In this document: positions 1-10,031 of the stretch, piece by piece | Position numbering within the stretch: position 1 is the first letter of the stretch | Layout of the letters: the number at the start of each line of letters is the position of its first letter | Position numbers and translations under genes: made by a program | The notes under the pieces: generated by a model | What the model saw: only the letters and a program-made list of their open reading frames with translations | The model's database searches: none | Told to the model about the DNA's origin: nothing | Assembly: GCF_003231305.1 (NCBI RefSeq) | Contig: NZ_QKVM01000008.1 | Location: forward strand, 1 to 64,000 | Length of the DNA stretch: 64,000 bases | Source: Pseudomonas sichuanensis | GTDB taxonomy: Bacteria > Pseudomonadota > Gammaproteobacteria > Pseudomonadales > Pseudomonadaceae | Direction: 5' to 3'

Positions 1-189
1 AAAAAACGGATCATGCGAAATCCTTCGTTGAGTTTGGCGCGGGTTTTTAGCAAATCAGCTGGCCCGCGATCCGGTTGAGAGTGATCCGAAGCGGTCCTTG
101 ACGACCGGCACAAATCGGTCAGAAGCGGTCGATGATTCCAATAAATCCGCCCCCTTTTTCCCGTAACTCCTGGCTACCTGCGACCAAGT
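1..189. other. No gene seen at left edge
   Basis: I see no convincing reading frame, RNA gene or terminator in this stretch. It lies downstream of the LysR-type regulator and ends at the window boundary. Confidence 0.4.
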
Positions 190-1116
190 CTAAGCAAGCT
201 TCTGTGTCAGCTGCCCGATGAATAGCCGCAGCCATTCGTGCTGAGGCTTACTGTTCTTGGCAATGTCCCAAACCATGAAGCATCGAAATGATGGAACCGG
301 AATCGGCGCCGGACAAATACTTAGCCGAGTCATGGCCGAATAGCTCTCGGCGGCGAACGTGGGAATTGTGGCTATCGCGCCGCTGCTGATCAACGTGGTG
401 AGCGCGCCACTGAAGTGGGTGAATGAGGCTATAACACGCCTCGAATAGCCCGCCGCTTCGAACATGTCGTCGATAAAGCCGCGGCGGCCGTCATAGGAAA
501 CTCGCACATGGCTTGCCTCGAAGTACTCCTCCAGGCCGATAGGTGTGCCTGCGTTGTCTGCGCCAGGCAGGTACAAGCAGGAGTATGACGAGGAAAACAG
601 CACCTTGGATGAATACCCGCTGCTGAAGTCTTTCGGCTCGCTGCAAATCACTAGATCCATGTCCGGATCTTGTAGCGACTGTTTCCACAGTGAGCTGTTG
701 CTCTGATGGAACGAAAAGCTCACTCCCAGCCCCTGATCCGCTGCGGCGTTAACGATCCGCGGAGCGAGATAGGCCTCAATATCATCGGACAGACCGATGT
801 TGAAAATGTAGCTCGAGTCGTGTGCGGAGAAATCCGGCTCTGCCCCAAGCACGCCTGAGATAGACGTAAGGGCCTCGGCGATCTTCGGCGCCAGCTCCAT
901 CGCCCTACGGGTTGGCTGCATTCCGGAAGCGGTGCGGATAAAGAGCTCATCTCCGAAATGCTCACGCAAACGACGCAACGCCGAGCTAACTGCCCCCTGG
1001 GTCACATGCAGCATGGCCGAGGCTCGGGTGGCACTGCGCTCGGTCATCAGGCAGTGGAACGTCAGCAGCAGGTTCAGATCAATTCTCGAGATATTACGTA
1101 CACTAATCCGGCTCAT
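190..1116 (-). CDS. LysR-family transcriptional regulator
   Basis: This encodes a 308-residue DNA-binding activator or repressor. The N-terminus carries the LysR winged helix-turn-helix (about residues 8-65, with the pattern AxxLHVTQGAVSxALRRLRE), followed by a ligand-binding domain. I start at the ATG at 1116 because the protein then begins just before the canonical DLNLL segment; a longer frame adds 30 residues with no homology. It is divergent from the MFS and nitrilase genes with an 80-bp gap, the usual geometry of a LysR regulator and its target. The effector is unknown; a nitrile or carboxylate product is an inference from context. Confidence 0.88.
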   Translation of the reverse strand: MSRISVRNISRIDLNLLLTFHCLMTERSATRASAMLHVTQGAVSSALRRLREHFGDELFIRTASGMQPTRRAMELAPKIAEALTSISGVLGAEPDFSAHDSSYIFNIGLSDDIEAYLAPRIVNAAADQGLGVSFSFHQSNSSLWKQSLQDPDMDLVICSEPKDFSSGYSSKVLFSSSYSCLYLPGADNAGTPIGLEEYFEASHVRVSYDGRRGFIDDMFEAAGYSRRVIASFTHFSGALTTLISSGAIATIPTFAAESYSAMTRLSICPAPIPVPSFRCFMVWDIAKNSKPQHEWLRLFIGQLTQKLA

Positions 1117-1196
1117 ATTTTCTAATCGTTTGCTCTGCGGCCGAGAGGATTCATAGTCTGCTGCCCATACACACCTAAGAAAAGCTGGGGAGCACC

Positions 1197-2519
1197 GTGG
1201 ACGCAATTAATAAAAAAGTAAATCCAAGCAGTATCCATACCAAGGGTGAGCAGTCAGACATTCGCAAGCGTGCAATCGCGGTGGGTATCGGCAACTTCAT
1301 GGAGTGGTTCGACTTCGCCATCTACGGCTACTTCGCTGCCGTGATCGGTATGTTGTTCTTCCCCTCTAGCGCCCCAGGTGTATCGCTGCTGTCGTCGCTG
1401 GCAGTGTTCGCCGTAGGCTTCGTATCGCGACCATTTGGAGCATTGATTCTGGGGCCCATCGGTGACCGCCTCGGTCGCCGCGCGGTGCTTATCATCACTG
1501 TCTTCGGTATGGGTGTGTGCACCACGATCATCGGACTTTTGCCCACCTATGAGGCAATCGGTATCGCTGCACCTGTCTTGCTGATCGTCATGCGTTTCGT
1601 GCAAGGCATGATGGTAGGGGGCGAATGGTCTAGCGCAGGTATCTACATCGTAGAGAGTGCTCCGTCCAACCGCCGCGCGACGGCAGCCAGCGTTATCACT
1701 GGAACGGCTGGCTTGGCCTTCTTGTTTGGTACGTTCACCGCCGCGAGCCTCACCTCAACACTCGATGACCAGCAACTGGCGTCCTGGGGCTGGCGGATCC
1801 CATTCGTTGCCTCCATCGTGATGACCGGTATCGCCATCTTCATCCGCCGGAAGCTGGGTGATACCCCCGTGTATGAAGAGCTGGTACGTCAACGCGATTC
1901 ACAACAGTTCGAAGCACCGAGCAAGTCTGTACACCGTCGCGCCTTCATCACTACTTTCGCCTTCTCAGCGCTGTTCGGCGTCTCGCTCTACTACTTCATC
2001 ACCTACGCCAATAACCACCTGGTCACTACCGTTGGGCTACCACGAAGCAATGCACTATGGCTGTGCAGCATCGCGCTGGTTGTCTATGTCATTGCCAATC
2101 CACTGATCGGCCGGCTCAGCGACAGCATCGGGCGACGCAAGCTGCTGCTCAGTGCTGCTGCCGCACTCTCTGTACTGGCCTATCCAATCTTCCTGCTGCT
2201 CAACACCGGCAACCCAGTGGCAATCCTCGCAGGATTGATCGTTCTGGGACTACTTGTGGCTGTAACTGCGGTGATGGATGTGGTGCTGCTGGTTGAAGTC
2301 TTTCCAGCGTCCATCCGCTCCACGGGAGCAGCGCTCGGTCACAACCTGGCCCTGGCGACACTCGCAGGCCCAGGCCCCTTCATTGCCGCCGCCCTGATTA
2401 GCCAGGCTGGCGACGCGAACATCCCTGCCGCCTATCTAGCAGCCGTCTCGCTGGCATGCCTCATCGTGCTGTGGAAGACCTTGCCGGAAACCCGCGACAA
2501 CGACATCACACGTTTCTAG
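1197..2519 (+). CDS. MFS transporter, metabolite:H+ symporter type
   Basis: This is a 440-residue inner-membrane transporter with about 12 hydrophobic segments. The MFS signature GDRLGRR follows TM2 and a second copy, GRLSDSIGRR, follows the central loop. The N-terminal NFMEWFDFAIYGY segment is typical of the metabolite:H+ symporter subfamily (KgtP, ShiA, ProP relatives). Start is GTG at 1197 behind GGGGAG. The nitrilase starts 26 bp after its stop, so the two are probably one transcript. A substrate such as a nitrile-derived carboxylate or the nitrile itself is inferred from the neighbour only. Confidence 0.85.
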   Translation: MDAINKKVNPSSIHTKGEQSDIRKRAIAVGIGNFMEWFDFAIYGYFAAVIGMLFFPSSAPGVSLLSSLAVFAVGFVSRPFGALILGPIGDRLGRRAVLIITVFGMGVCTTIIGLLPTYEAIGIAAPVLLIVMRFVQGMMVGGEWSSAGIYIVESAPSNRRATAASVITGTAGLAFLFGTFTAASLTSTLDDQQLASWGWRIPFVASIVMTGIAIFIRRKLGDTPVYEELVRQRDSQQFEAPSKSVHRRAFITTFAFSALFGVSLYYFITYANNHLVTTVGLPRSNALWLCSIALVVYVIANPLIGRLSDSIGRRKLLLSAAAALSVLAYPIFLLLNTGNPVAILAGLIVLGLLVAVTAVMDVVLLVEVFPASIRSTGAALGHNLALATLAGPGPFIAAALISQAGDANIPAAYLAAVSLACLIVLWKTLPETRDNDITRF

Positions 2520-2545
2520 GTTCTTACTGCCCTCAGGAGTTTTTC

Positions 2546-3475
2546 ATGACCAAAATTGCAGTCATCCAGGCCGCCTCTGTTCCTTATGATCCTGCAGCCA
2601 GCGTTGAAAAGGCTTCCACAATTCTGCGGCGCGTAGCAGATCAAGGTGCAAGGCTGGCCGTATTCCCTGAAGCGTTCATTGGCGGATATCCCAAGGGGAT
2701 AGCTTTCGGTAGCGTAGTGGGTAATCGCAGCATCAGCGGGCGTGAGCTGTACCAACGCTATGTCGATGGGGCTGTGACGCTGGATGGGCCGGAACTGGCA
2801 TTGCTTGCTGAAAGTGTCGAGCACACAGGGGTTACCACTGTGATTGGTGTAATCGAGCGCTTCGGTCGCACCCTTTACTGCACCGCGGTCACCATCGCCC
2901 CAGGCCGGGGTATTGCCGGTTACCACCGCAAGCTGATGCCCACCGGCCAGGAACGACTAATTTGGGGCTTCGGTGATGGCTCGACAATCGAGCCTGTAGA
3001 AACTGATTTTGGCGTCCTGGGGAGCGTGATTTGCTGGGAGAACTACATGCCAGCACTACGCCAGGCCATGTATGCCCAGGGTGTTCAGATCTACTGCGCC
3101 CCGACAGCAGATGACCGTCCGTCCTGGGCCAGCTCCATGGTGCACATTGCTCTTGAAGGGCGTGTTTATGTGTTGTCAGCCTGCCAGGCAATCCGTCTTG
3201 GTGAATACCCACAACAGCACCGCGATGCATTCGGCCTGGAGTTCAACGAGGACGATTACGTGATGCGAGGGGGCAGCATGGTTGTAAGTCCGCTCGGAGA
3301 AGTACTGGCAGGGCCGGTGTTCGACTGCGAGACAGAAATCTATGCAGACCTCAATATGGATCTGCTTAGCCAAGCCAACTTGGACTTTGATGTCGTCGGC
3401 CATTATGCCCGGCCGGACATCTTTGAACTCAAGGTGAACATTGCCCCGCAGGCCCCGGTAACCCTGGAGCGATAA
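2546..3475 (+). CDS. Nitrilase (carbon-nitrogen hydrolase)
   Basis: This 309-residue cytoplasmic enzyme should hydrolyse nitriles to the carboxylic acid and ammonia. The catalytic triad is visible as Glu42 (FPEAFIGGYPKG), Lys129 (HRKLMPTGQERLIWG) and Cys163 (GSVICWENYMP); the last context is characteristic of true nitrilases rather than amidases. Length fits a nitrilase of the aliphatic or arylacetonitrilase kind. The ATG at 2546 follows CAGGAG; the frame is open further upstream but overlaps the transporter. It is co-oriented with the transporter and divergent from the LysR gene. Exact substrate cannot be read from sequence. Confidence 0.9.
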   Translation: MTKIAVIQAASVPYDPAASVEKASTILRRVADQGARLAVFPEAFIGGYPKGIAFGSVVGNRSISGRELYQRYVDGAVTLDGPELALLAESVEHTGVTTVIGVIERFGRTLYCTAVTIAPGRGIAGYHRKLMPTGQERLIWGFGDGSTIEPVETDFGVLGSVICWENYMPALRQAMYAQGVQIYCAPTADDRPSWASSMVHIALEGRVYVLSACQAIRLGEYPQQHRDAFGLEFNEDDYVMRGGSMVVSPLGEVLAGPVFDCETEIYADLNMDLLSQANLDFDVVGHYARPDIFELKVNIAPQAPVTLER

Positions 3476-3541
3476 GTAGAGCCTGTTTAGTGAAATCCTC
3501 CCTTTGACCGTCCAGTTTGGGCATGACTGCTTTAGGGATAG

Positions 3542-3563
3542 AGCCGCCGCAAGGCGGCTTTTT
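3542..3563 (+). terminator. Rho-independent terminator after nitrilase
   Basis: A 7-bp GC-rich stem (AGCCGCC / GGCGGCT) with a GCAA tetraloop is followed by four to five T. It lies 66 bp after the nitrilase stop and should end the transporter-nitrilase transcript. The rest of 3564-3838 shows no gene. Confidence 0.8.
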
Positions 3564-3838
3564 ATTGCTGGCCAGGTTGTTGCCGCCATTTCCTGTGTAG
3601 CGAGGGCTTAGGCCCAAACCGATTTGCCAAGACAGATAACTCACCGACTTAACGTCCGCTTGTGGCACAAAGCGGACCAGCTATCGGCCAAGAGATGCCT
3701 TTCGCGAATAGCTGAACGCCCCGAGAGCGCATTGGGCCGCTCGGCGCGGAATTGGTGAAAGGCTGGTGACTGGCCTGTGTTGGCTCGGTCAGACTTCGGG
3801 CAGCCTCACCCTAGTTGGGGCTAACTGCTTACCGACCA

Positions 3839-4737
3839 TCAGAGGCAAGCCAACAACAACTGCCGATAGTGCTGAGAAAAACTGACCTGATAGCTCGGCT
3901 CAGCAGCAAAATCCCCCAGCGAGTAGGCACCCGCCAAACCTGCACCAAGACTTTGCCCGGCCTCGCCTCCACCGCAGCCATCGATATCGCAGGTAGCCCC
4001 CATCCCACCAGCCATCGAACCAGAAGAGGCAGCGGGCATCTTCACCCGGCTCAGCACTGCCAGGTCATCCGGCAGATCATCCGCAATGCGCTCCGCAAAG
4101 CGCCGCAATGTTGGCTCCGCCAGCATGAACAGCCAAGCCTGATCATCGGACTCGCCCATCCGCCGCAGCACGCGCCCCAGGACTTGCCGGTAGTGCAGCT
4201 CAGTACGGATGCGGCTGAGGTAGCAGCACACCTGCAGGCGGGGGATATCCGTACCCTCGCTGATCATCCCAACAGCGACGATCCAGCGGCAATCACTGTG
4301 CCTGAACGCATTGATCACCTGTTGGGCATTCGGAGTCCGGTTGGTCACTACGCGGCAACCTTCCCCGCTGGCTTCCAGAGCCTGGACAATCTGCTGGGCG
4401 TGCTCAATATCGGTGGCGACCACCAGGCCGGCTGCATCCGGCTTGATCTGGCGAAGCTCATCCAGCTTGGCGCATCCCAGGCCGAGCAGTTGGTCGATCA
4501 CCTCGTCATGGCGCAACAGCTCTTCGAAGGTGACGGGGGATTCACCAAGCAGCTTGGCGATGCTGGGGAACAGCCTGACGGTGCTCTCGGTCTCCAGTTC
4601 TTCAGTTAGCTTCACCTTCTGGTTATCGAGAAGGACGATGCGGGGCGCGCGGCACACCCCGTCGGCAATGGCCTCCCTCAGGCCATAGCGGTAGTCGCAG
4701 ATCAGGTGTCCCTCGGGGGACGAGTAGCGGGCCAGGG
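3839..4737 (-). pseudogene. DEAD/DEAH-type helicase, C-terminal fragment cut by IS
   Basis: About 300 residues of the C-terminal helicase half are readable on the minus strand. They include a helicase-C domain with AVGMISEGTDIP (motif V-like) and QVLGRVLRR (motif VI, QxxGRxxR). The frame runs straight into the left end of the IS21-family element at 4738, and the N-terminal half with Walker A and DEAH is not found beyond the other end of the IS. The gene has therefore lost its motor N-terminus through insertion plus rearrangement, and is not expected to make an active helicase. Confidence 0.8.
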
Positions 4738-4843
4738 TGTTGCCGCTGACCGAAAACTGACCCAGTAGAGGCTGTTCTGCCGACTGAAAACTGACCCAGG
4801 TGTTCAACTGCTTCTGCTCAATTTTTGAGCAGGAGAACACAGG

Positions 4844-6352
4844 GTGATCAGTATGGAAATGATGGGCAAAATTCGGCGGATGTATTTCCGCGACAAGCTG
4901 TCGCTGCATGAGATAGCCAAGCGCACCGGGCTGGCGCGCAACACGATTCGCAAGTGGGTCAGAGCACCTGAGGCCAAGCAGCCGGTGTACCAACGCCGCG
5001 CGATCTTTAACAAACTCAGCCCTTTTCACGCCACGCTAGAGCAGGCGCTAAAAGCCGATTCGCTGCGCCCCAAGCAACAGCGGCGCAGTGCCAAGGCGCT
5101 GTTGGCGCAAATCAAAGCCGAAGGTTATGACGGTGGCTACAGCCAGCTCACCGCGTTTATCCGTGCCTGGCGAGGGGGACAGGGCAAGGCGTCGCAGGCC
5201 TTTGTGCCGCTGACCTTTGCTCTTGGCGAGGCGTTTCAGTTTGACTGGAGCGAGGAAGGCTTGCTGGTCGGCGGCATTTACCGGCGTATGCAGGTGGCAC
5301 ATCTGAAGCTGTGTGCCAGCCGTGCGTTCTGGCTTGTGGCGTATCCGAGCCAGGGCCATGAGATGTTATTTGACGCCCATACACGCTCGTTCGGCGCCTT
5401 GGGCGGCGTGCCGCGCCGGGGCATCTACGACAACATGAAGACGGCCGTCGACAAGGTCAATAAGGGCAAAGGCCGGGCGGTGAATGCACGCTTTGCGGTG
5501 ATGTGCGCGCATTACCTGTTCGATCCGGACTTCTGCAACGTCGCCGCTGGTTGGGAAAAGGGCATCGTTGAAAAGAACGTGCAAGACAGCCGCAGGCGTA
5601 TCTGGCTAGACGCCCAGGACTGCCAGTTTCACTCCTTCGAGGAACTCAATGCCTGGCTGGGCCAGCGCTGCCGCGCGCTTTGGAACGAGCTGACGCACCC
5701 TCAATACAGCGGGCTGAGTGTGGCCGAAGTGCTGGAGTTGGAGCGCGCTGAACTGATGCCTGTGCCAGCGCCATTCGACGGTTACGTCGAGCGGCCTGCG
5801 CGGGTCTCCAGCACCTGCCTGGTCAGCGTCGGGCGCAACCGCTACTCGGTGCCGTGTGAGTACGCGGGTAAGTGGGTCAGCAGCCGTTTGTATCCGACGC
5901 GAATCGAGGTGGTGGCTGACGACGCGCTGATCGCCAGCCATGTCCGCTTGCTGGATCGCGACCAGGTCAGCTATGACTGGCAGCACTACCTCCCGCTGAT
6001 CGAACGCAAGCCCGGTGCGCTGCGCAACGGCGCGCCCTTTGCTGATCTGCCGGCGCCGCTGCGTCAGCTTAAGCACGGTCTGGGGCGTCATGCCGGCGGT
6101 GACCGGATCATGGCGCAAGTCCTGGCTGCCGTACCGGTCGCCGGACTCGATGCCGTGCTGGTAGCCGTTGAGCTGGTACTGGAGAGCGGCAGCCTGAGCG
6201 CCGAACACATCCTCAATGTCGTGGCACGGCTGACAGCATCCGAACCACCACCCAGCGTCGAAACCCACTTGTCGCTCAAGGAAGCCCCCGTCGCTAACAC
6301 GGCGCGCTACGACCGCCTGCGTGGCCAGGCCGAGGAGGTCGGTCATGCGTGA
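4844..6352 (+). CDS. istA: IS21-family transposase IstA
   Basis: This 502-residue DDE transposase has an N-terminal HTH ([19 protein letters not shown]) and an integrase core. Candidate acidic residues sit in [18 protein letters not shown] and [10 protein letters not shown]. Start is GTG at 4844 after AGGAG; an ATG three codons later is possible. It overlaps istB by 8 bp, the standard istAB translational coupling. It carries out strand cleavage and joining, with IstB as ATPase helper. Confidence 0.93.
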   Translation: MISMEMMGKIRRMYFRDKLSLHEIAKRTGLARNTIRKWVRAPEAKQPVYQRRAIFNKLSPFHATLEQALKADSLRPKQQRRSAKALLAQIKAEGYDGGYSQLTAFIRAWRGGQGKASQAFVPLTFALGEAFQFDWSEEGLLVGGIYRRMQVAHLKLCASRAFWLVAYPSQGHEMLFDAHTRSFGALGGVPRRGIYDNMKTAVDKVNKGKGRAVNARFAVMCAHYLFDPDFCNVAAGWEKGIVEKNVQDSRRRIWLDAQDCQFHSFEELNAWLGQRCRALWNELTHPQYSGLSVAEVLELERAELMPVPAPFDGYVERPARVSSTCLVSVGRNRYSVPCEYAGKWVSSRLYPTRIEVVADDALIASHVRLLDRDQVSYDWQHYLPLIERKPGALRNGAPFADLPAPLRQLKHGLGRHAGGDRIMAQVLAAVPVAGLDAVLVAVELVLESGSLSAEHILNVVARLTASEPPPSVETHLSLKEAPVANTARYDRLRGQAEEVGHA

Positions 6353-7148
6353 TTTGATGGCGGAACTCAAGGAGCTGCGCCTGCACGGCATGGCCACGGC
6401 CTTGGCGGAGTTAACTGCACAGGGTGAGTCGAACACAGCCTCGTCCAAGTGGCTGCTCGAACACCTGCTGGAACAAGAGCACACAGATCGCGCCATGCGC
6501 TCGGTGAGCCACCAGATGAACATGGCCAAGCTGCCGATGCACCGCGATCTGGCCGGCTTCGACTTCAGCGCCTCCAGCGCAGACGCTCGTTTGATCAGCG
6601 AACTGGCCAGTCTGGCCTTTACCGACACCGCGCAGAACGTGGTGCTGATCGGTGGGCCTGGCACCGGTAAAACCCACCTGGCCACTGCGCTGGCCGTGTC
6701 CGGCATCACCCGGCACGGCAAGCGCGTGCGCTTCTACTCCACGGTCGATCTGGTCAATCTGCTGGAGCGCGAAAAGCACGACGGCAAAGCCGGGCGGATC
6801 GCCCAAGCTCTGCTGCGCATGGATCTGGTCATCCTCGACGAACTGGGTTATCTGCCCTTCAGCCAGGCCGGCGGTGCGTTGCTGTTTCACCTGCTATCCA
6901 AGCTGTACGAACACACCAGCGTGGTGATCACCACCAACCTGAGCTTCGCCGAATGGTCGAGCGTGTTCGGCGACGCCAAGATGACCACCGCCCTGCTGGA
7001 TCGGCTGACCCACCACTGCCACATCGTCGAAACCGGTAACGAGTCCTATCGCCTGCAACACAGTAGCTTGGCGGCCCAGGCCAAGATCAAATCACGGGAG
7101 CGAAAGCGTAAGGGCGGCCAGGAACCGGAGGACGATGAGCCGTTCTGA
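6345..7148 (+). CDS. istB: IS21-family helper ATPase IstB
   Basis: This 267-residue AAA+ ATPase is related to DnaC. Walker A is GGPGTGKTH, and Walker B is the VILDELG segment. The ATG at 6345 lies inside the istA stop (ATGCGTGA overlap). In IS21 elements this protein assembles on target DNA and stimulates the transposase. The basic C-terminal tail (RERKRKGG) is typical. The gene appears intact. Confidence 0.93.
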   Translation: MRDLMAELKELRLHGMATALAELTAQGESNTASSKWLLEHLLEQEHTDRAMRSVSHQMNMAKLPMHRDLAGFDFSASSADARLISELASLAFTDTAQNVVLIGGPGTGKTHLATALAVSGITRHGKRVRFYSTVDLVNLLEREKHDGKAGRIAQALLRMDLVILDELGYLPFSQAGGALLFHLLSKLYEHTSVVITTNLSFAEWSSVFGDAKMTTALLDRLTHHCHIVETGNESYRLQHSSLAAQAKIKSRERKRKGGQEPEDDEPF

Positions 7149-7405
7149 TTTCATGGCGACGACGGCCTGCTACATGGCTGCGTGTGGCAGGTCTTAAACA
7201 ACTGAACTGGGCTAGCGAAGGAGTGGGGGCAACAGCAGCTGCGCTGGTAGACTTATCCACAGTTGCTGGTAACAAAATCAGCAATCCGCCCTGGGTCAAA
7301 TTTCAATCGGCAGGGTGGGTCAATTTTCCATCAGCGCCAACACACTAAGCAACCATCAGAAAATTTTGACTGTACGCCAAAAAATTCGCATCTACCAGCA
7401 TCTAA
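7149..7405. other. IS21 right end and residual flank
   Basis: 7149-7342 is the non-coding right end of the IS21 element with repeated GGGTCAA motifs. 7343-7405 is short flanking DNA without a recognisable gene. Confidence 0.5.
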
Positions 7406-8653
7406 ACAGGCGTTGCAGGGCAATCGCATGAACGCCTGCCGATTTGAATGAGTCCTTTCCCAGCGGGCATCCTGAGCGCCTCTCTACTCAGGATGCCCTG
7501 CAATGTCGCATCACATACCAATCTCCGATGTTCTGGTCGCCATCAATGATCCCCGTCAGCAGGGCAAGATTCGTCACGACCTGGTCGAAACACTGGTCGT
7601 GGCTATCTGCGGCGTGCTTGCCGGCGCTGACACCTTCATCGAAATCGAACTCTGGGCTGAGCAGCGGCTGGACTGGTTCCGCCGTATTCTGAAACTACCC
7701 CACGGCATTCCCTCACACGACACCTTTGGACGGCTATTCAGCCTGATCGATCCAGAGGAGTTCGAGCAGGCCTTCCGCTGTTGGGTTGCGGCGATCCTAC
7801 CGGCCCTTTCTCCGCAAGTGGTTGCCCTAGACGGCAAGACCAGTCGCCGCTCCGGCAAGAAAAACACGGCCCCGTTGCACCTGGTCAGCGCTTTTGCGGC
7901 TGATTCAGGGCTGATTCTCGGGCAGAGGGCGACCTCCCAGAAGTCCAACGAGAAGACCGCCATTCCTGAGCTGCTGGCCACACTGGCGCTTGAGGGCTGC
8001 ACCGTGACGATCGATGCCATGGGTACCCAGCCGGACATTGCACAGGCCATTCTCGATCGCGGGGCGCACTATCTGCTGGCCATCAAGGGAAACCAGCCGA
8101 AGCTGGCCGAAGCGATCGATGACTTCGCTGACACCTTTTTGGACGGCGATCCTGCCCGGGTACCCCATGCGCACTTCGAGCATGTCGAGAAGGACCATGG
8201 CCGGCTGGAGGTTCGTCGCAGCCATGTTTTCGACCAACTCCAGTGCCTGCCACAGCCAGAACGCTGGCCAGGACTGCGCACTTTCGTGATGCTGGAGTCC
8301 GAGCGGACTGTGGGCAACCAGACCAGCCTGGAGCGCCGTTACTACATCAGCAGTCTTGCTCCGGATGCAGAGCGCATCGCACATGCCATCAGGGCGCACT
8401 GGGGCGTGGAGAACCGCGTCCACTGGTGCATGGATGTCATTTTTGGTGACGATCAGATGCGGATCCGAACCGGGCATGCTGCCCACAACATGGCCGTTCT
8501 CAAGCAACTTACATTGAATTTGATCCGGTTGGATCCGGTCAAGCGCAAGGGTGGCATCAAGGCACGAAGGCTGATTGCTGCAACCTCTGATGATTATCGG
8601 GCTGAACTATTAGGTCTCAGGTGAGCTTCATGCGATTGCCTTGACAGGCGTTG
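7406..8653 (+). mobile_element. ISAs1-family insertion sequence with 10-bp target duplication
   Basis: The element itself is 7416-8643 (1,228 bp). Its ends are inverted repeats reading CAGGGCAATCGCATGAA at the left and the near-complement at the right (one mismatch, TTG for CTG end). A perfect 10-bp direct repeat ACAGGCGTTG flanks it at 7406-7415 and 8644-8653, the target duplication size expected for ISAs1. The single gene inside is intact, so this is probably a fairly recent, simple insertion. Confidence 0.92.
7503..8624 (+). CDS. ISAs1-family transposase
   Basis: This 373-residue DDE transposase shows the family's hallmarks. These are an N-terminal LAGADTFIEIELWAEQRLDW region, VVALDGKTSRRS (first Asp), CTVTIDAMGTQ (second Asp), LLAIKGNQ, and a C-terminal HWGVENRVHWCMDVIFGDD (Glu region). 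It is full length and the only gene in the element. Confidence 0.93.
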   Translation: MSHHIPISDVLVAINDPRQQGKIRHDLVETLVVAICGVLAGADTFIEIELWAEQRLDWFRRILKLPHGIPSHDTFGRLFSLIDPEEFEQAFRCWVAAILPALSPQVVALDGKTSRRSGKKNTAPLHLVSAFAADSGLILGQRATSQKSNEKTAIPELLATLALEGCTVTIDAMGTQPDIAQAILDRGAHYLLAIKGNQPKLAEAIDDFADTFLDGDPARVPHAHFEHVEKDHGRLEVRRSHVFDQLQCLPQPERWPGLRTFVMLESERTVGNQTSLERRYYISSLAPDAERIAHAIRAHWGVENRVHWCMDVIFGDDQMRIRTGHAAHNMAVLKQLTLNLIRLDPVKRKGGIKARRLIAATSDDYRAELLGLR

Positions 8654-8906
8654 TTGATTATCATAAAACACTGACACTGTATTATATAATCGTGCTTTTG
8701 TGTTATTTTTTTAATATTTACTGATTACGTACTTGCTTAACCACTCAGTTGCGCTAGAACTAATAGACGCGAAATTTAAATCTCTAATTTTCCAACACTT
8801 AGTAAAACCTCGTTTGCCATCCCACTACCATTGTAGGAGCAAATCAGGAGACATAAAAAATTAGCGGTAGCGTGCCTGGCCCTCTAGATAAGTATTGGAG
8901 ACTGTA
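8654..8906. other. AT-rich non-coding stretch before msrB
   Basis: I see no gene. The stretch is distinctly AT-rich relative to both neighbours, and it forms the junction between the insertion-sequence cluster and the redox block. It probably holds the promoter for msrB-msrA. Confidence 0.4.
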
Positions 8907-9350
8907 ATGAAGTTTGAAAAGTCACAGACAGCAATCGACCACCTGACTCCCGAGCAACACCGAATTACCCAGGAGGCGGGCACCGAAAGGCCCTTCACGG
9001 GCGAGTACAACGACAACAAGGAGCCTGGCATCTACGTCGACATAGTGTCGGGAGAGCCACTGTTCGCTTCGACGGACAAGTTCGATTCGGGTACTGGCTG
9101 GCCCAGCTTCACCAAGCCGATCGTTTCGGCAAACGTGAACGAGGTGCGGGACAGCGCACACGGCATGGTCCGGACGGAGGTCAGGTCAGTACACGCAGAC
9201 AGTCATCTCGGCCATGTGTTCCCCGATGGTCCTTCCGACCGCGGCGGTCTGCGGTACTGCATCAACTCAGCGTCCCTTCGCTTCATCCCGCGCGACGAGA
9301 TGGAGTCCGAGGGATACGGTGAATATCTCGATCAAGTAGAGGAGGCTTAA
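8907..9350 (+). CDS. msrB: Peptide-methionine (R)-S-oxide reductase MsrB
   Basis: This 147-residue enzyme reduces the R-epimer of methionine sulfoxide in proteins. The motif GTGWPSF and the catalytic Cys context [13 protein letters not shown] are present. The two CxxC zinc pairs of many MsrB proteins are absent, so this is the zinc-free type. The ATG at 8907 follows TTGGAG at good spacing; an in-frame TTG further up is less likely. Its stop is 1 bp from the msrA start, so the two are co-translated. Confidence 0.93.
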   Translation: MKFEKSQTAIDHLTPEQHRITQEAGTERPFTGEYNDNKEPGIYVDIVSGEPLFASTDKFDSGTGWPSFTKPIVSANVNEVRDSAHGMVRTEVRSVHADSHLGHVFPDGPSDRGGLRYCINSASLRFIPRDEMESEGYGEYLDQVEEA

Positions 9351-9351
9351 C

Positions 9352-9891
9352 ATGCATCAGCGCGCTGTTCTCGCAGGAGGATGTTTCTGGGGCATGCAGG
9401 ATCTGATCCGCAAGCGGCCCGGCATCATCTCGACCCGTGTGGGTTACACGGGCGGCGATATTCCGAACGCCACGTATCGTAATCACGGCACGCATGCCGA
9501 GGGGATCGAGATTGTCTTCGACCCGACAGTGACGAGCTACCGGAACATCCTGGAATTCTTCTTCCAGATCCACGATCCGACGACGCTGAACCGCCAGGGC
9601 AATGATCGTGGGCTCTCCTACCGGTCGGGCATCTATTATGTCGACGAGGAGCAGAAGCGCGTCGCCGAGGATACGATCGCCGATGTGGATGCCTCGGGGC
9701 TGTGGGATGGCAAAGTGGTGACCGAGGTCCAGCCGGTCGGCGAGTTCTGGGAGGCCGAGCCCGATCACCAGGATTATCTGGAGAAGCGCCCGGGCGGCTA
9801 CACCTGCCACTTCGTCCGTCCCGGCTGGGTGCTTCCGAAGCGCCAAAAGGTTGACGACGTACAGCCAGCGGCCGGGACCGCGGCGGAATAG
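9352..9891 (+). CDS. msrA: Peptide-methionine (S)-S-oxide reductase MsrA
   Basis: This 179-residue enzyme reduces the S-epimer of methionine sulfoxide. The active-site GCFWG motif places the catalytic Cys at residue 11, and the family segments GYTGG and YRSGIYY follow. It sits directly behind msrB, so the pair repairs both epimers. Strong alphaproteobacterial flavour in GC and codon choice is an impression, not a calculation. Confidence 0.94.
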   Translation: MHQRAVLAGGCFWGMQDLIRKRPGIISTRVGYTGGDIPNATYRNHGTHAEGIEIVFDPTVTSYRNILEFFFQIHDPTTLNRQGNDRGLSYRSGIYYVDEEQKRVAEDTIADVDASGLWDGKVVTEVQPVGEFWEAEPDHQDYLEKRPGGYTCHFVRPGWVLPKRQKVDDVQPAAGTAAE

Positions 9892-10031
9892 GCTTCACTG
9901 CCGTTGCCACTGCGCCGATCCGGTCCGCAATCTTCGTGACCGCGTCGTTCAGCGACGCGGTCATCGAACCCTACTTCAGAGTGACGGCTCGTTCCAGTCA
10001 GTCGCCATCGCAACACCAGGATCGCAGATTT

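Larger units (their letters stand above)
4738..7342 (+). mobile_element. IS21-family insertion sequence
   Basis: The ends are imperfect inverted repeats of about 26 bp (TGTTGCCGCTGACC at left; CAACA-terminated complement at right near 7342). Extra subterminal copies of a CTGACCCA-like motif at each end are typical of IS21-type multiple terminal repeats. Between them lie istA and istB. Flanking bases do not form an obvious 4-8 bp target duplication, and the target gene does not resume on the right. This suggests one flank was rearranged after insertion. Confidence 0.85.

Noticed and set aside
8436..8450. TGTCATTTTT as a possible Tn402-type left end
   Set aside because: It lies within the ISAs1 transposase gene and does not continue with the terminus sequence.
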